A DNA stretch of 64,000 nucleotides from Pontibacter diazotrophicus (GTDB lineage Bacteria > Bacteroidota > Bacteroidia > Cytophagales > Hymenobacteraceae), in contig NZ_QRGR01000001.1 in assembly GCF_003367245.1 (NCBI RefSeq), positions 124,001-188,000 on the forward strand. The letters run 5' to 3'. Positions 44,792 to 54,000 of this stretch are shown piece by piece (the first letter of the stretch is position 1; each line of letters begins with the position of its first letter). Below the pieces are notes generated by a model, which saw only the letters and a program-made list of their open reading frames with translations, was not told the DNA's origin and searched no databases. The position numbers and the translations under genes are program-made.

Positions 44792-45625
44792 ATGAACAGT
44801 CAGTTTATAAATACACTCTTCCAGCATCACCAACAGGCAAAGCATCAGGTACCGGCTTCAGCCATTTGCCACCTGGTAGAGGGGGTACTCCATTTGCTCT
44901 TCCCGGCCCTGGCCGATGAACGTTTTGAAACAGTGAGGGAACTGGAGGAATATGCCAGCAGCTTACAGCAGAACCTGATGCGGGTTCTATCGGGTATGGA
45001 GCAGCAGTTGCCCATGCCATCGGAGGAGGTAGTACAGCAGATGATGCAGCACCTGCCCCAGATTCACCAGCTCCTGCTGCTCGATGCTGAGGCTATTGCC
45101 GCCGGTGACCCTGCCGCGCAGAGTGTGCAGGAAGTAATCAGAACATACCCGGGCTTTAAGGCAGTGGCCATTCACCGGCTGGCCCACGAGCTGTACCGTT
45201 TGCAGGTGCCGCTGCTTCCGCGGGTGCTGTCAGAATACGCCCACGGCCAGACCGGCATCGACATTCACCCCGGTGCGCAGATTGGCACGCACTTCTGCAT
45301 CGACCATGGCACCGGGATTGTTATTGGGGAGACTTGTCATATCGGCAATTATGTGAAACTGTATCAGGGTGTAACGCTGGGAGCCTTAAGTGTTGATAAA
45401 ACCATGGCGAACATCAAGCGCCACCCTACTATTGAGCACCACGTGGTGATATATGCCGGGGCTACCATACTTGGCGGCAATACGGTGGTGGGCGCATACA
45501 GCACCATCGGGGGCAATGTGTGGCTGACGGAGAGTGTGCCGGCCTACTCCAGGGTATACCACAGGCCGCAGATAAATGTGCGCCGCTCCGCTGACCCGAC
45601 TGATGTGGTAAACTTTTCTATTTAG
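44792..45625 (+). CDS. cysE: Serine O-acetyltransferase
   Basis: A 277-residue enzyme making O-acetylserine from serine and acetyl-CoA, the first step of cysteine synthesis. The ATG at 44792 is used because a longer frame has no support. The N-terminal helical domain covers about 1-130 (YPGFKAVAIHRLAHELYRLQVP), and the left-handed beta-helix has hexapeptide repeats TGIDIHPGAQIGTHFCIDHGTGIVIGETC near 171-199, with catalytic His158-like HRLAHEL and His in FCIDHGTG, then KRHPTIEHHVVIYAGATILGG. It is the long EpsC/plant type. cysM is 137 nt downstream on the same strand. Confidence 0.93.
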   Translation: MNSQFINTLFQHHQQAKHQVPASAICHLVEGVLHLLFPALADERFETVRELEEYASSLQQNLMRVLSGMEQQLPMPSEEVVQQMMQHLPQIHQLLLLDAEAIAAGDPAAQSVQEVIRTYPGFKAVAIHRLAHELYRLQVPLLPRVLSEYAHGQTGIDIHPGAQIGTHFCIDHGTGIVIGETCHIGNYVKLYQGVTLGALSVDKTMANIKRHPTIEHHVVIYAGATILGGNTVVGAYSTIGGNVWLTESVPAYSRVYHRPQINVRRSADPTDVVNFSI

Positions 45626-45762
45626 GCTCTGTAAGAGGCACAGATATCGCAATACTTTCTTTAGAATGTGATGGTGGTCTTAAGTAGCTTAAATTGTATA
45701 TTAGAAGATGGCTTGCCTTATTTAATTTATCGGAGTACTTAAAACACAAATCAAGATAAAAC

Positions 45763-46677
45763 ATGAAAGCGAAATCGATATTAGAAGTAATTGGTAATAC
45801 ACCGCATGTGCGCATTAATAAGCTTTACAACAAAAATGTAGAGGTGTGGATGAAGCAGGAGCGCAGCAACCCCGGCGGCAGCATTAAAGACCGCATCGCC
45901 CTGGCTATGATTGAAGATGCCGAGCGCAAAGGCTTACTGAACAAGGATAGTGTTATTGTGGAGCCTACCTCTGGCAACACAGGCGTAGGTCTGGCGATGG
46001 TGGCTGCCGTAAAAGGATACCAGATCTTTCTTGTAATGCCGGAGTCGATGTCTATTGAGCGCCGCCGCCTGATGGCTGCCTATGGTGCCAAACTAGAACT
46101 GACACCGCGCGAAAAGGGCATGAAAGGTGCCATTGAACGCGCCCGTGAGATGGTGGAGGAAAACAATAACGCCTGGATGCCGATGCAGTTCGACAACGAA
46201 GCCAATACACAGATTCACATCGACACCACAGCGCAGGAGATACTGGAGGACTTTCCTGATGGGCTGGACTATATCATTACCGGGGTTGGTACCGGTGGGC
46301 ACATTACGGCCGTGGCAAAAGTGCTGAAAGGCCGCTTCCCTAACCTGAAAGTTTACGCGGTAGAGCCTTCAGCCTCGCCTGTGTTGAGCGGCGGACAGCC
46401 CGGGCCACACCCTATCCAGGGAGTGGGCGCAGGTTTTATACCAAGCATCATGGACACAACGCTTCTGGATGGCGTGGTGCAGGTGGATGCCGACGAAGCA
46501 TTTGACTATACCCGCCGTGCTGCCCGCGAAGAAGGCTTGTTTATAGGCATATCCTCGGGAGCATCCCTTGCTGCTGTTGGGAAAAAAATAGAAGAAATCC
46601 CGGAAGGCTCCAAAGTGCTGACATTCTGCTACGATACCGGCGAACGTTATTTGTCGGTTGAAGGCCTGTTTGTATAG
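45763..46677 (+). CDS. cysM: Cysteine synthase (O-acetylserine sulfhydrylase)
   Basis: A 304-residue PLP enzyme joining O-acetylserine and sulfide into cysteine. The PLP lysine is Lys42 in [14 protein letters not shown]; the substrate loop is [15 protein letters not shown] near 68-82, the phosphate loop [17 protein letters not shown] near 176-192, and [10 protein letters not shown] near 264-273 closes the site. Members of both CysK and CysM groups look alike; the symbol is given by neighbourhood and length, and CysK is possible. It follows cysE, so both steps are encoded together, and is followed by a good terminator. Confidence 0.93.
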   Translation: MKAKSILEVIGNTPHVRINKLYNKNVEVWMKQERSNPGGSIKDRIALAMIEDAERKGLLNKDSVIVEPTSGNTGVGLAMVAAVKGYQIFLVMPESMSIERRRLMAAYGAKLELTPREKGMKGAIERAREMVEENNNAWMPMQFDNEANTQIHIDTTAQEILEDFPDGLDYIITGVGTGGHITAVAKVLKGRFPNLKVYAVEPSASPVLSGGQPGPHPIQGVGAGFIPSIMDTTLLDGVVQVDADEAFDYTRRAAREEGLFIGISSGASLAAVGKKIEEIPEGSKVLTFCYDTGERYLSVEGLFV

Positions 46678-46701
46678 CACGAACATTCCATCCTGAGTTT
46701 C

Positions 46702-46733
46702 AAGCGCCTCCTGTTTTATAGCAGGAGGCGCTT
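46702..46733 (+). terminator. Terminator after cysM
   Basis: A 12-bp perfect stem (46702-46713 with 46722-46733) around an 8-nt loop starts 24 nt after the cysM stop. Confidence 0.8.
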
Positions 46734-47007
46734 TCGTATATAGGCCTGCCTGCTTATAGTGTTATAAGTGAAGTATATCTGAGCCTTTAGCTCACTTCCT
46801 TTTCTGGAAGGTGCACTTAAAAATGGGTAAAGCGTTTTTGTTCAACAATCCTGAAGGACTCTTGTAAATACCTGCAGCTAGCACACCAGCTCTTACTTAG
46901 ACGGCAGGCAAGAAAATGCCTTTTCCTTTTGGAAGAAAGGGAAAAAAAGCAGGAAGCGAAATTGCTTAAAAGTAACAATTGAATGACCCGTTATTAGCAG
47001 AAGCGCT

Positions 47008-47277
47008 TTACATATCTTCTCCAGGATCTTCGGAGCTAAAACCCAGGTCTTCCAATGTTAATTTGGCATTGTCTTTCACGTTGAGTGCTACCCGGTCATA
47101 AACTTCTTTTCTTACCTCTTCCAGGTCCCTGCCTTCGAGGTGAGCGATAATTCTTGCCTGGTTTGATAGAATAGAGCCTATTCTGGCGTCCATAGCCGAC
47201 TGCTTTACATAGTAATCGGCAATAAACCTGTCTAAGGTTACTTTGGGGTTCTGAGGATTAAAAGAGTTATGGTCCAT
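47008..47277 (-). CDS. Small acidic orphan protein
   Basis: An 89-residue soluble protein that I do not recognise. It is mainly helical: VTLDRFIADYYVKQSAMDARIGSILS (13-38), NQARIIAHLEGRDLEEVRKEV, then an acidic end DLGFSSEDPGEDM. The heptad-like spacing suggests a coiled coil or small oligomer. It has no signal or TM. A hairpin TAGTATAA/TTATACTA lies 3 nt upstream of the ATG, see its own entry. It is in an A+T-rich area with another orphan gene, separated from it by 161 nt. Confidence 0.6.
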   Translation of the reverse strand: MDHNSFNPQNPKVTLDRFIADYYVKQSAMDARIGSILSNQARIIAHLEGRDLEEVRKEVYDRVALNVKDNAKLTLEDLGFSSEDPGEDM

Positions 47278-47279
47278 CT

Positions 47280-47300
47280 TAGTATAAGTTTTTTATACTA
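47280..47300 (-). promoter_or_regulatory. Inverted repeat directly upstream of the orphan start codon
   Basis: On the minus strand TAGTATAA and TTATACTA form an 8-bp inverted repeat ending 3 nt before the ATG at 47277. It could be an operator or an RNA hairpin that occludes the ribosome site. Confidence 0.45.
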
Positions 47301-47438
47301 AAGATAAGCTTTTTCATTACTCTTAGCCTGGCCAGGCGCTGTGTTCTTCCTCTGTAAAGTATAAAAGGGTAAAGCTATAATCAAGGTATAGCTTCATACA
47401 GGCTATGTTAAGCTTGATGTTACAGTAATAAAAATTAA

Positions 47439-47702
47439 TTAGTACTTTATAAACGGCATGGCTGTATCACTAAAAGGACCATCTGCGAAGCCGACAAAAT
47501 AGTCCCCGATGAAGATACCCGCACCATTGCTGATAGCATTTGTACCGGCATTAAAAGTAACCACGTGACCGTCTGTGGTAGAAAAACCAATAATGTCTTC
47601 GTTTAGGGAAGACCCTGCCTTAACCGGGAAGGAAAACACCGAAACGTTGCTTCCAAAGCTTTCTGAAGCGTAAGCGAGTGTAGATTTTGCTAAAGTGTTC
47701 AT
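47439..47702 (-). CDS. Small Gly/Ser-rich orphan protein
   Basis: An 87-residue protein without signal peptide, membrane segment or Cys. It is rich in Gly, Ser, Phe and Thr and reads like a beta structure (NVSVFSFPVKAGSSLNED; GFSTTDGHVVTFNAGTN). It is not similar to any family I know. No SD or TAnnTTTG promoter is obvious. The gene call relies on a clean frame and reasonable codon use; a peptide-precursor role was considered, but nothing supports it. Confidence 0.5.
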   Translation of the reverse strand: MNTLAKSTLAYASESFGSNVSVFSFPVKAGSSLNEDIIGFSTTDGHVVTFNAGTNAISNGAGIFIGDYFVGFADGPFSDTAMPFIKY

Positions 47703-48141
47703 AAGTCAGAGGTTTTAGGTTCTAATACATTACAACAATACGAACATAATATATTTGCTAACAGTAATATTGCAGGGGTAAAGTAACATCAATTCTGAGG
47801 GAAAAGCAGCTAAGGGCACAATAAAGCATCAAGGCCGAGTACAGGGTAGAGTTAAATAAACCCTGTTTTAAGTATGATAATATATTCATACTTATATATA
47901 TTACAGATTGATTTTTGGTAAAAATGTGTAGAAAGTAACATAAATAAGGTGTCACTTCTCCTTGTTTGTAGTTAAAATTTATGGTCTGGTCATCTTTTCT
48001 GCTGTTTAAGCGGGTTCTTTTCTGGTGTGACTCGTTTTGTTTCGGCTTCTTATTAAGCTATGTGGCCAACCCTGCCTCAGTTTTTTGCCCGTTTAGAGGT
48101 AAGGCTCTGAACATTTATCTGGCAACAGAAGTACTTACACC
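47703..48141. other. A+T-rich noncoding gap
   Basis: About 440 nt between divergent genes with long A/T runs (47870-47940). Short frames are seen but have no support. It should contain the promoter of the kinase-like lipoprotein gene, but no canonical box is visible. Confidence 0.5.
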
Positions 48142-49677
48142 ATGCATACACAATTTGCCATATATAGACTTAATCCTTTATTGGGTCTAATCACGCTCCT
48201 GTTTTTATTCCTTTATTCTGGATGTGCCAGGAAAAATTTCTATGTAGAGACTCCCGTTGCTGATCCTGCTATACATCGACAGTTGCAACAGGCACCTACC
48301 ACCATCGACAGCGTAACGGTGCAGGCTGGCAGTCATTATGCCCGCGGCTTTTTGTATAAGGTGCTTTGGGGGGCACGCCACCGCAAGTCCTGGATAATAC
48401 CTGTTACAGTGCCTGTGCTGCGGGTGGATACAGTGAAGGGAGGCCTTGAGATTGAGAAGATAGGTGGTGGTATGCAGACCATCAATGTTACCATGGTGGG
48501 CAGCGATAAGATGACATACTCCCTGCGCACCGTTGACAAAAGACCGGAGATTGATTTACCGTTTCCGCTCCGCAAAACATTCATCTCCGACCTTGTACTT
48601 GACCAGACTTCGGCGCTTCATCCCTACGCCGATTTGGTAGTGGCTCCGCTGGCCATAGCAGCGAAAATTCCGCAGGCAAGTCCGATGCTGGTATACGTGA
48701 AGCCCAACGAAGAGAAGTTGGGAGAGCACAAAGAGCTGCTGAGTGATAAGCTATACATGCTGGAGGAAAAGTACAATGACAAACGCGCCCTGGTCGGGGA
48801 CTTGCAAGAGGCCTATGACATAGTAGGCACTAAGAAGATGCTTAAACATCGCTACGGCCACAACAACTACGCTATCGACCAGTTGGCTTTCGCTAAAGCC
48901 CGACTACTGGACCTGCTGATAGGTGACCGGGACAGGCATGAGGGGCAGTGGGAGTGGGCAGTTTATGAAGAGAGCGGAGACCATGTTTACCGCCCTATCC
49001 CCAAAGATAGGGACAACGCTTTCTACTTATTTGGCAATGGCCTTTTCTCCTGGGTTGTTAGCCGCAGGTGGGCTTTCCGCAAGTATCATTCTTTCAGCGG
49101 GAAGTATAAGGATGTGAAAGCGCTGATGATAAAATCAGAAGATTTAGATGCACGTGCGCTGCCGCAGGTAACGGCACAGCAGTTCGACTCCCTGGCCCGC
49201 GACATGCAACGTTCTCTCACAGATGAGATAATTGAACAAGCCGTACAAAGGCTTCCGGACGCTGTTTACAGGCTGGAAGGAGAAAGCCTTGCAGGTAAAA
49301 TCAAAAGCAGAAGAAATAATCTGGACAAAGCTGCCCGTGAATTTTACGAAGTGCTGGCAAAGGAGGTGCTGGTGATAGGCACAGATGAGTCGGAACGGTT
49401 TGAGGTGGTGCGGCTAAATGATGAGGAGACGGAGGTAACGGTGCGCCGGAAAGCAGATGGCAACTTAACCTATCATCGGGTCTTTTATCGCGGTGAGACG
49501 AAAGAGATAGAGTTGCACGGCCTGGGTGGGAGCGATGAGTTTGACCTGCAAGGGCAGGTCCGAAAAGGCATCAAAGTAATTATTGTAGATGAGGAGAGCG
49601 AAGATAACATCCGGGATATTTCCCGTGTAAGTGGCTGGAAAAATAAGGTAGTCTACAACAGTAAGCCTGGGATGTAG
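48142..49677 (+). CDS. Lipoprotein with kinase-like (PI3/4K- or Fam20-like) motif pair
   Basis: A 511-residue surface or periplasmic lipoprotein: hydrophobic segment LGLITLLFLFLYSGCARKNF with the lipid Cys in YSGC. From about 60 it contains HYARGFLYKVLWGARHRKSWIIP, YSLRTVDKRPEIDLPFPL (a candidate Lys for nucleotide binding), LLIGDRDRHEGQWEW with D262/D264/R265/H266, and YRPIPKDRDNAFYLFG with D289/D291. This order recalls the catalytic DRH and metal DxD of atypical kinases. It resembles a section of longer Bacteroidota metallophosphoesterase proteins that I recall; here neither the phosphoesterase nor a barrel is present. The end is beta-rich (IELHGLGGSDEFDLQGQV). Activity unproven. Confidence 0.65.
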   Translation: MHTQFAIYRLNPLLGLITLLFLFLYSGCARKNFYVETPVADPAIHRQLQQAPTTIDSVTVQAGSHYARGFLYKVLWGARHRKSWIIPVTVPVLRVDTVKGGLEIEKIGGGMQTINVTMVGSDKMTYSLRTVDKRPEIDLPFPLRKTFISDLVLDQTSALHPYADLVVAPLAIAAKIPQASPMLVYVKPNEEKLGEHKELLSDKLYMLEEKYNDKRALVGDLQEAYDIVGTKKMLKHRYGHNNYAIDQLAFAKARLLDLLIGDRDRHEGQWEWAVYEESGDHVYRPIPKDRDNAFYLFGNGLFSWVVSRRWAFRKYHSFSGKYKDVKALMIKSEDLDARALPQVTAQQFDSLARDMQRSLTDEIIEQAVQRLPDAVYRLEGESLAGKIKSRRNNLDKAAREFYEVLAKEVLVIGTDESERFEVVRLNDEETEVTVRRKADGNLTYHRVFYRGETKEIELHGLGGSDEFDLQGQVRKGIKVIIVDEESEDNIRDISRVSGWKNKVVYNSKPGM

Positions 49678-49868
49678 GTAATAAGTTCTGTTATTTTCTG
49701 TCACTCATATGTAACACCTCTTGATTTGAGAAGATAGGAAGCTCATTGATGTTGTTTCTCTCTGGGTAGCTTATCTTATGGTAGATAGGCTGCTGACTCC
49801 TTGAAAACTATTGTGACTGCAGGTAGGTATATTTATATGACGTTCAAACCTGTCAAGCAAGAAAGCTT

Positions 49869-50588
49869 ATGAAAGATCAGTCTGCCTTAGCCTATTCAGT
49901 GAAAGCAACCATTCTACTGTTGCTGTTTTTCCTTAACCTGTCGCTTACTAGCTGCAATAGCGACAGCCAGGAAACAAGAGAAAGTGAAGATGCAATGATG
50001 CAGCATGGAATGACGGGCGAGGGCGGCATGATGGACGGAGAGATGATGCAGGACAGCGTCATGCGTGAAGACGGCATGGGCCAAGGTATGAGTATGATGG
50101 GAGAAGGAGGCATGATGCAGGACGGTATGATGAGTGAGGAAATGCGAAAAGCAATGATGTCCAGGGGAATGGGGCCGGAGATGATGGAGGATATGAGGCC
50201 TATTCGCCAGTTGCTGATGCAGCACGAGAAAATAGATAGACGCGTAGAAAACCTGGAGAATGGCGTTAGAACCAGAACTGTATCTGATGACCCTCAGATT
50301 GCAACGGCCATTCGTGCGCATGTAAGGCAAATGAAGGATAGAATGGAAGAAAAGAAGCCCATCCGCCAGATGGACCCGGTCTTCCGGGAGCTTTTTGAGA
50401 ACGCCGAAAAGATCGACCTGCAAATAAAGGATATTGAAGGGGGAGTGGAGGTAATAGAAACATCAGAGGACCCGCAGGTCGTCTTGCTGATCCAGCAGCA
50501 TGCGCACAGAGCAGTCAGTGAGTTCGTAGAACGTGGGATGCAACGGGCTATGCAGCCTACGCCATTGCCGGAGGGGTATCAGGAATGA
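49869..50588 (+). CDS. Methionine-rich lipoprotein with a tandem helical repeat
   Basis: A 239-residue lipoprotein (lipobox SLTSC, Cys29). Residues about 43-105 are Met/Gly/Glu-rich with many MM and GM pairs, like copper-binding Met motifs. The C-terminal part has a two-fold repeat: HEKIDRRVENLENGVRTRTVSDDPQIA near 118-144 and AEKIDLQIKDIEGGVEVIETSEDPQ near 180-204, followed by LLIQQHAHRAVSEFVERG. This helical pattern matches an unnamed periplasmic family I recall from many bacteria, often beside metal or redox genes. A copper or other metal role is inference only. It has its own gap on each side. Confidence 0.7.
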   Translation: MKDQSALAYSVKATILLLLFFLNLSLTSCNSDSQETRESEDAMMQHGMTGEGGMMDGEMMQDSVMREDGMGQGMSMMGEGGMMQDGMMSEEMRKAMMSRGMGPEMMEDMRPIRQLLMQHEKIDRRVENLENGVRTRTVSDDPQIATAIRAHVRQMKDRMEEKKPIRQMDPVFRELFENAEKIDLQIKDIEGGVEVIETSEDPQVVLLIQQHAHRAVSEFVERGMQRAMQPTPLPEGYQE

Positions 50589-50847
50589 TAATAGTCGCAC
50601 TAATATAGTATTGAAGTCAACTTGCCTCTGCGAGTCTGAGTCAGGCATCTTAACTTCACTTCTAATTGAACCAGAATAAATTTGAAACTATCTAACGGTG
50701 AGTTCGTCGCATTCTATTTTCTTCCGAACGCAACAATGTTGATTGGTAGAAGGTCTTCTCTTGTCGAACAGCATCAGATATGGATATGGGTGAGTTGGGA
50801 AGAACAGAAGAAGGGAGTTGTGTGTACTATTGTGTGACCCAACAAAA
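50589..50847. other. Noncoding region upstream of the tRNA terminator
   Basis: About 260 nt with no credible gene between the Met-rich lipoprotein and the tRNA terminator. Short minus-strand frames cross the tRNA and are not real. Confidence 0.5.
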
Positions 50848-50879
50848 AAGCACTTACCAGTTTTACCTCGTAAGTGCTT
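50848..50879 (-). terminator. Terminator after tRNA-Ala
   Basis: On the minus strand a 10-bp stem AAGCACTTAC/GTAAGTGCTT (50848-50857 with 50870-50879) is followed by a T-run, as expected directly after the tRNA. Confidence 0.8.
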
Positions 50880-50889
50880 GATTATCAGG

Positions 50890-50963
<74 letters not shown>

Positions 50964-50973
50964 TTGTGTGGCA

Positions 50974-50981
50974 CAAAAATA
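50974..50981 (-). promoter_or_regulatory. Candidate -7 box of tRNA-Ala (TATTTTTG)
   Basis: TATTTTTG on the minus strand fits TAnnTTTG and ends 11 nt before the mature 5' end. The -33 region is weak. Confidence 0.45.
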
Positions 50982-51030
50982 GGATAAATATTTTAGATGT
51001 AAAACATCCTGGTAAAAAAATGTGCAAAAG

Positions 51031-51060
51031 AAAAAGGGGCAGCTTTTACTGCCCCTTTTT
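51031..51060 (-). terminator. Terminator of the first TonB receptor gene
   Basis: A 12-bp stem (51031-51042 with 51049-51060) and 6-nt loop gives TTTTT on the minus strand, 22 nt after the stop at 51082. Confidence 0.85.
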
Positions 51061-51081
51061 ATGTATAAAACCAAATGTTGC

Positions 51082-54000
51082 TTAGTTAAAGCTGTAGCGA
51101 AGACCTAACTGTAGTCTCCAAGTGCTGCTTGTAGTAATTACATCTTCGAATGGCTGAGTCACTAATTCACCATTGCGGTTTTGGAAGTTATAAACAGGAT
51201 TGTTCTCGCTATCAATCGACTTAAACTGAAGCGGATTAGCAGTTACAAATCTCTTCTCAATACCCCAGTTCTTGTTTATCATGTTAGGTAAGTTCAGAAC
51301 GTCAGCGCTGAATTGCAGTGTGTGTTTGGTGTCTTTCTTGCCGGTTACAATGTAGAAGTCCTGTAAGAAACGCATGTCCATTCTATTGTACCAAGGAAGC
51401 AGAGCACCGCTTCTTTCTGCATATTCACCTCTGTTTTTGCTCAGGTAAGGAGAGTTGTTGATAAACTGCTCAAACGCATCTTCCTGCTGTTCTGCAGAGA
51501 AAGAGTTAACTACTTCTCCGTCTCTGTTCTTAACAACATAAGGTGCAAAGTTCATTTCAGAACGATCTGCAGGAATGTACATCAGGTCAGAAGAAGAGTT
51601 GCCGTCACCGTTCAGGTCACCGTTGATGATGAAGCTGTAGTTGCTCTGGTTAGCACCTTCGTAGAAGATAGAGATGGTAGAGGCAAAGTGGTTCAGGTAT
51701 TCTTTTCTGTAAGACAGGTTTGCCACAACTCGGTGAGGAATAGCAAATGACTGGTAACCTAGCTCCTCAGCGTTGGCTGTGCCTACATTTGGATTCTGAG
51801 ACCATACGGAACCTGCCTGAGAGCCTGGGTTTGCTGTGATGCCCTTCGCCACTGTATAGTTATAAGCCACAGAGCCATAGAAGCCGCTGGCAAATGACTT
51901 GCTCAGTTGTGCAGTTAAAGAGCTTGAATAGCCTTTGTTGGTGTTTTCTAACACAATAGCTGTGTTAACGTCATTCAGCCTTCTGTCGTCATTAGTTACT
52001 TTGTCATCGCCAGTTCTGTCTAAGTAGCGCTCTCTTGTGTTGCCACCTTCTGTAAAGGTGCCGTTTGGCTCATAAAGATTGGCATTGCGCATTTTAATGC
52101 CGTTCAGCTCTTTTGTAAACATGCCTTCAAGTGTCAGCATAAACCCACTGCCTAAATCCTTATCTGCTGCCAGGTTCGTTCTGAATACCTGAGGGAACTG
52201 GAAGTCTTCGTTCATGAAAACAAGGTTAGATGGAACCGAAGTGCCAGCTGTTCTTGGGAACAAAGCTTCATGTGCATCCGGGTTGCCACTCAATCTGATG
52301 GTTTCCAGAGTTTCAGGGTTTGTAACACCAGAGCCGAACTGGTACATACCAGAGTTAGTTGGCATGTTGGTTAACCAAACAAATGGGAACTTGCCTGTAA
52401 ACAGACCTGTACCACCGCGCAGCACCAGAGAGGCATCATTTGCAACATCCCATCTGAAACCTACTCTTGGAGACAGAAGTACTTTACTCTTTGCCCATGA
52501 GCCGGTAGTGTAGTTGGTTAAGTTACCATTCTCATCAAAGAACTGCAGCTCAGAAACGGCCGGGTTTTCAATCGGGTCTTCATGGTAAATCGCTTTGTCG
52601 GCACGTAAGCCGGCTGTAACGGTTAAGCCAGTGCTCACCTGCATCTCATCCTGAACATAAAGTCCCAGTTGACCTACTTTCAGTTCAGCTGAGTAAGGGC
52701 TTTTAACACCAGGTACCAGGGAATAAGTATAGGCATAATAAGCTGGAGCTTCGTTATTCAGGAAGTCATCCAATGAGTTGAAAGCATAGTAGCTGTTAGA
52801 ACCAGCCATGAACATATTACCTACTTTCTGGTATTCGTAGTTGATACCAGCTGTAATGGTATGCTTGCCAGCGTAGTAAGAGAGGTTGTTCGTGATGCTG
52901 TAAACATCGTTGATGACATCATTGTTGTAAGTGAACGGGTCCATACCGGCGTGGATGTAGTTGTTGCCGTTACCGTCGAAGATATCGATAGTTGGGAACA
53001 CACCGCCTGGGTAGTCACGTGTGGTCTGTATCTTACTGGCTGTTGCCAGGAACTGGTTAGAAAGTCTGCCTCCGAAGTTACTGTTCAACTCAGCAGTAGC
53101 TGTTTTCACAACGTCTTTAAAAATATACTTCGAGTTGGCAAATCCCATGGCATTGTTGCTGAAGCGGGAATATGGCAAACGGCTTAGTGAACCTGAACGG
53201 CCTGTAACAGAGAATCCGCCGCCGTTTGGAATACTGGTGGCGTTTACAATCTGGTCGTTTGTGTTCTGGAAATCAGTATACTTTAACGTAAGCTTGTGTA
53301 CATTGCTGATGTTCCAGTCAAGTTTAGCTAAAAACTTGCGGTTATCGTTTGCGAAGTTCGGGAAGTTGTCATAACCACCTGTCTCGTAACCGAAGTTGTT
53401 TCTCAGGTAATCAGAAACGGACTGCAGGTCAGCTGCAGGAGTTGTAGAAACAGTACCAAGGCCTGAACCACCTGTTGGAGAGAAGGCAACACCTGGTCTT
53501 GATTCTTTCTCAAACTCACCGTTTACGAAGAAGAACAGTTTGTTTTTGATAATCGGGCCACCCAGGCTCATACCATAAATCTGGCTTTTAGAATCCTGGA
53601 TATTCTGGCTGATGTCATTGTCACCTACTTTTGTACCTATAAAGCTCTGGTCTCTGAAGAAGGTATAAGCAGTTCCTTTGAATGTGTTGGTACCGCTCTT
53701 TGTAACGGCATTGATGCCGGCACCAGTAAATCCAGACTGTCTAACATCAAAAGGAGCAATGTTCACAGAGATTTCGTCATAGGCATCCAGTGAAATTGGC
53801 TGGGCTCCACCGCCAGGCATAGGGCTGCTGCTTAGTCCGAAGTTGTTATTCAGGTTGGCACCGTCTACCTGTATGCTGTTGAATCGTGCATCGCGGCCAC
53901 CAAAGCTGTTGCCGTTTGCCTGAGGAGTAGTACGGGTAAAGTCCTGGATACTTCTGGAGATAGTAGGCAGCGTCTCCAACTGGCGTGTGCTGATGTTGGT

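Noticed and set aside
47439..47702. RiPP precursor peptide
   Set aside because: No leader/core division, no Cys or Ser/Thr core cluster, and no maturase gene nearby; the radical SAM gene at 13.9 kb belongs to a DNA-linked family.
47758..48190. Short frames with hydrophobic segments in the 47.7-48.1 kb gap
   Set aside because: A+T-rich sequence, Cys/Tyr/Leu-biased translations with no start context; one overlaps the true lipoprotein start.
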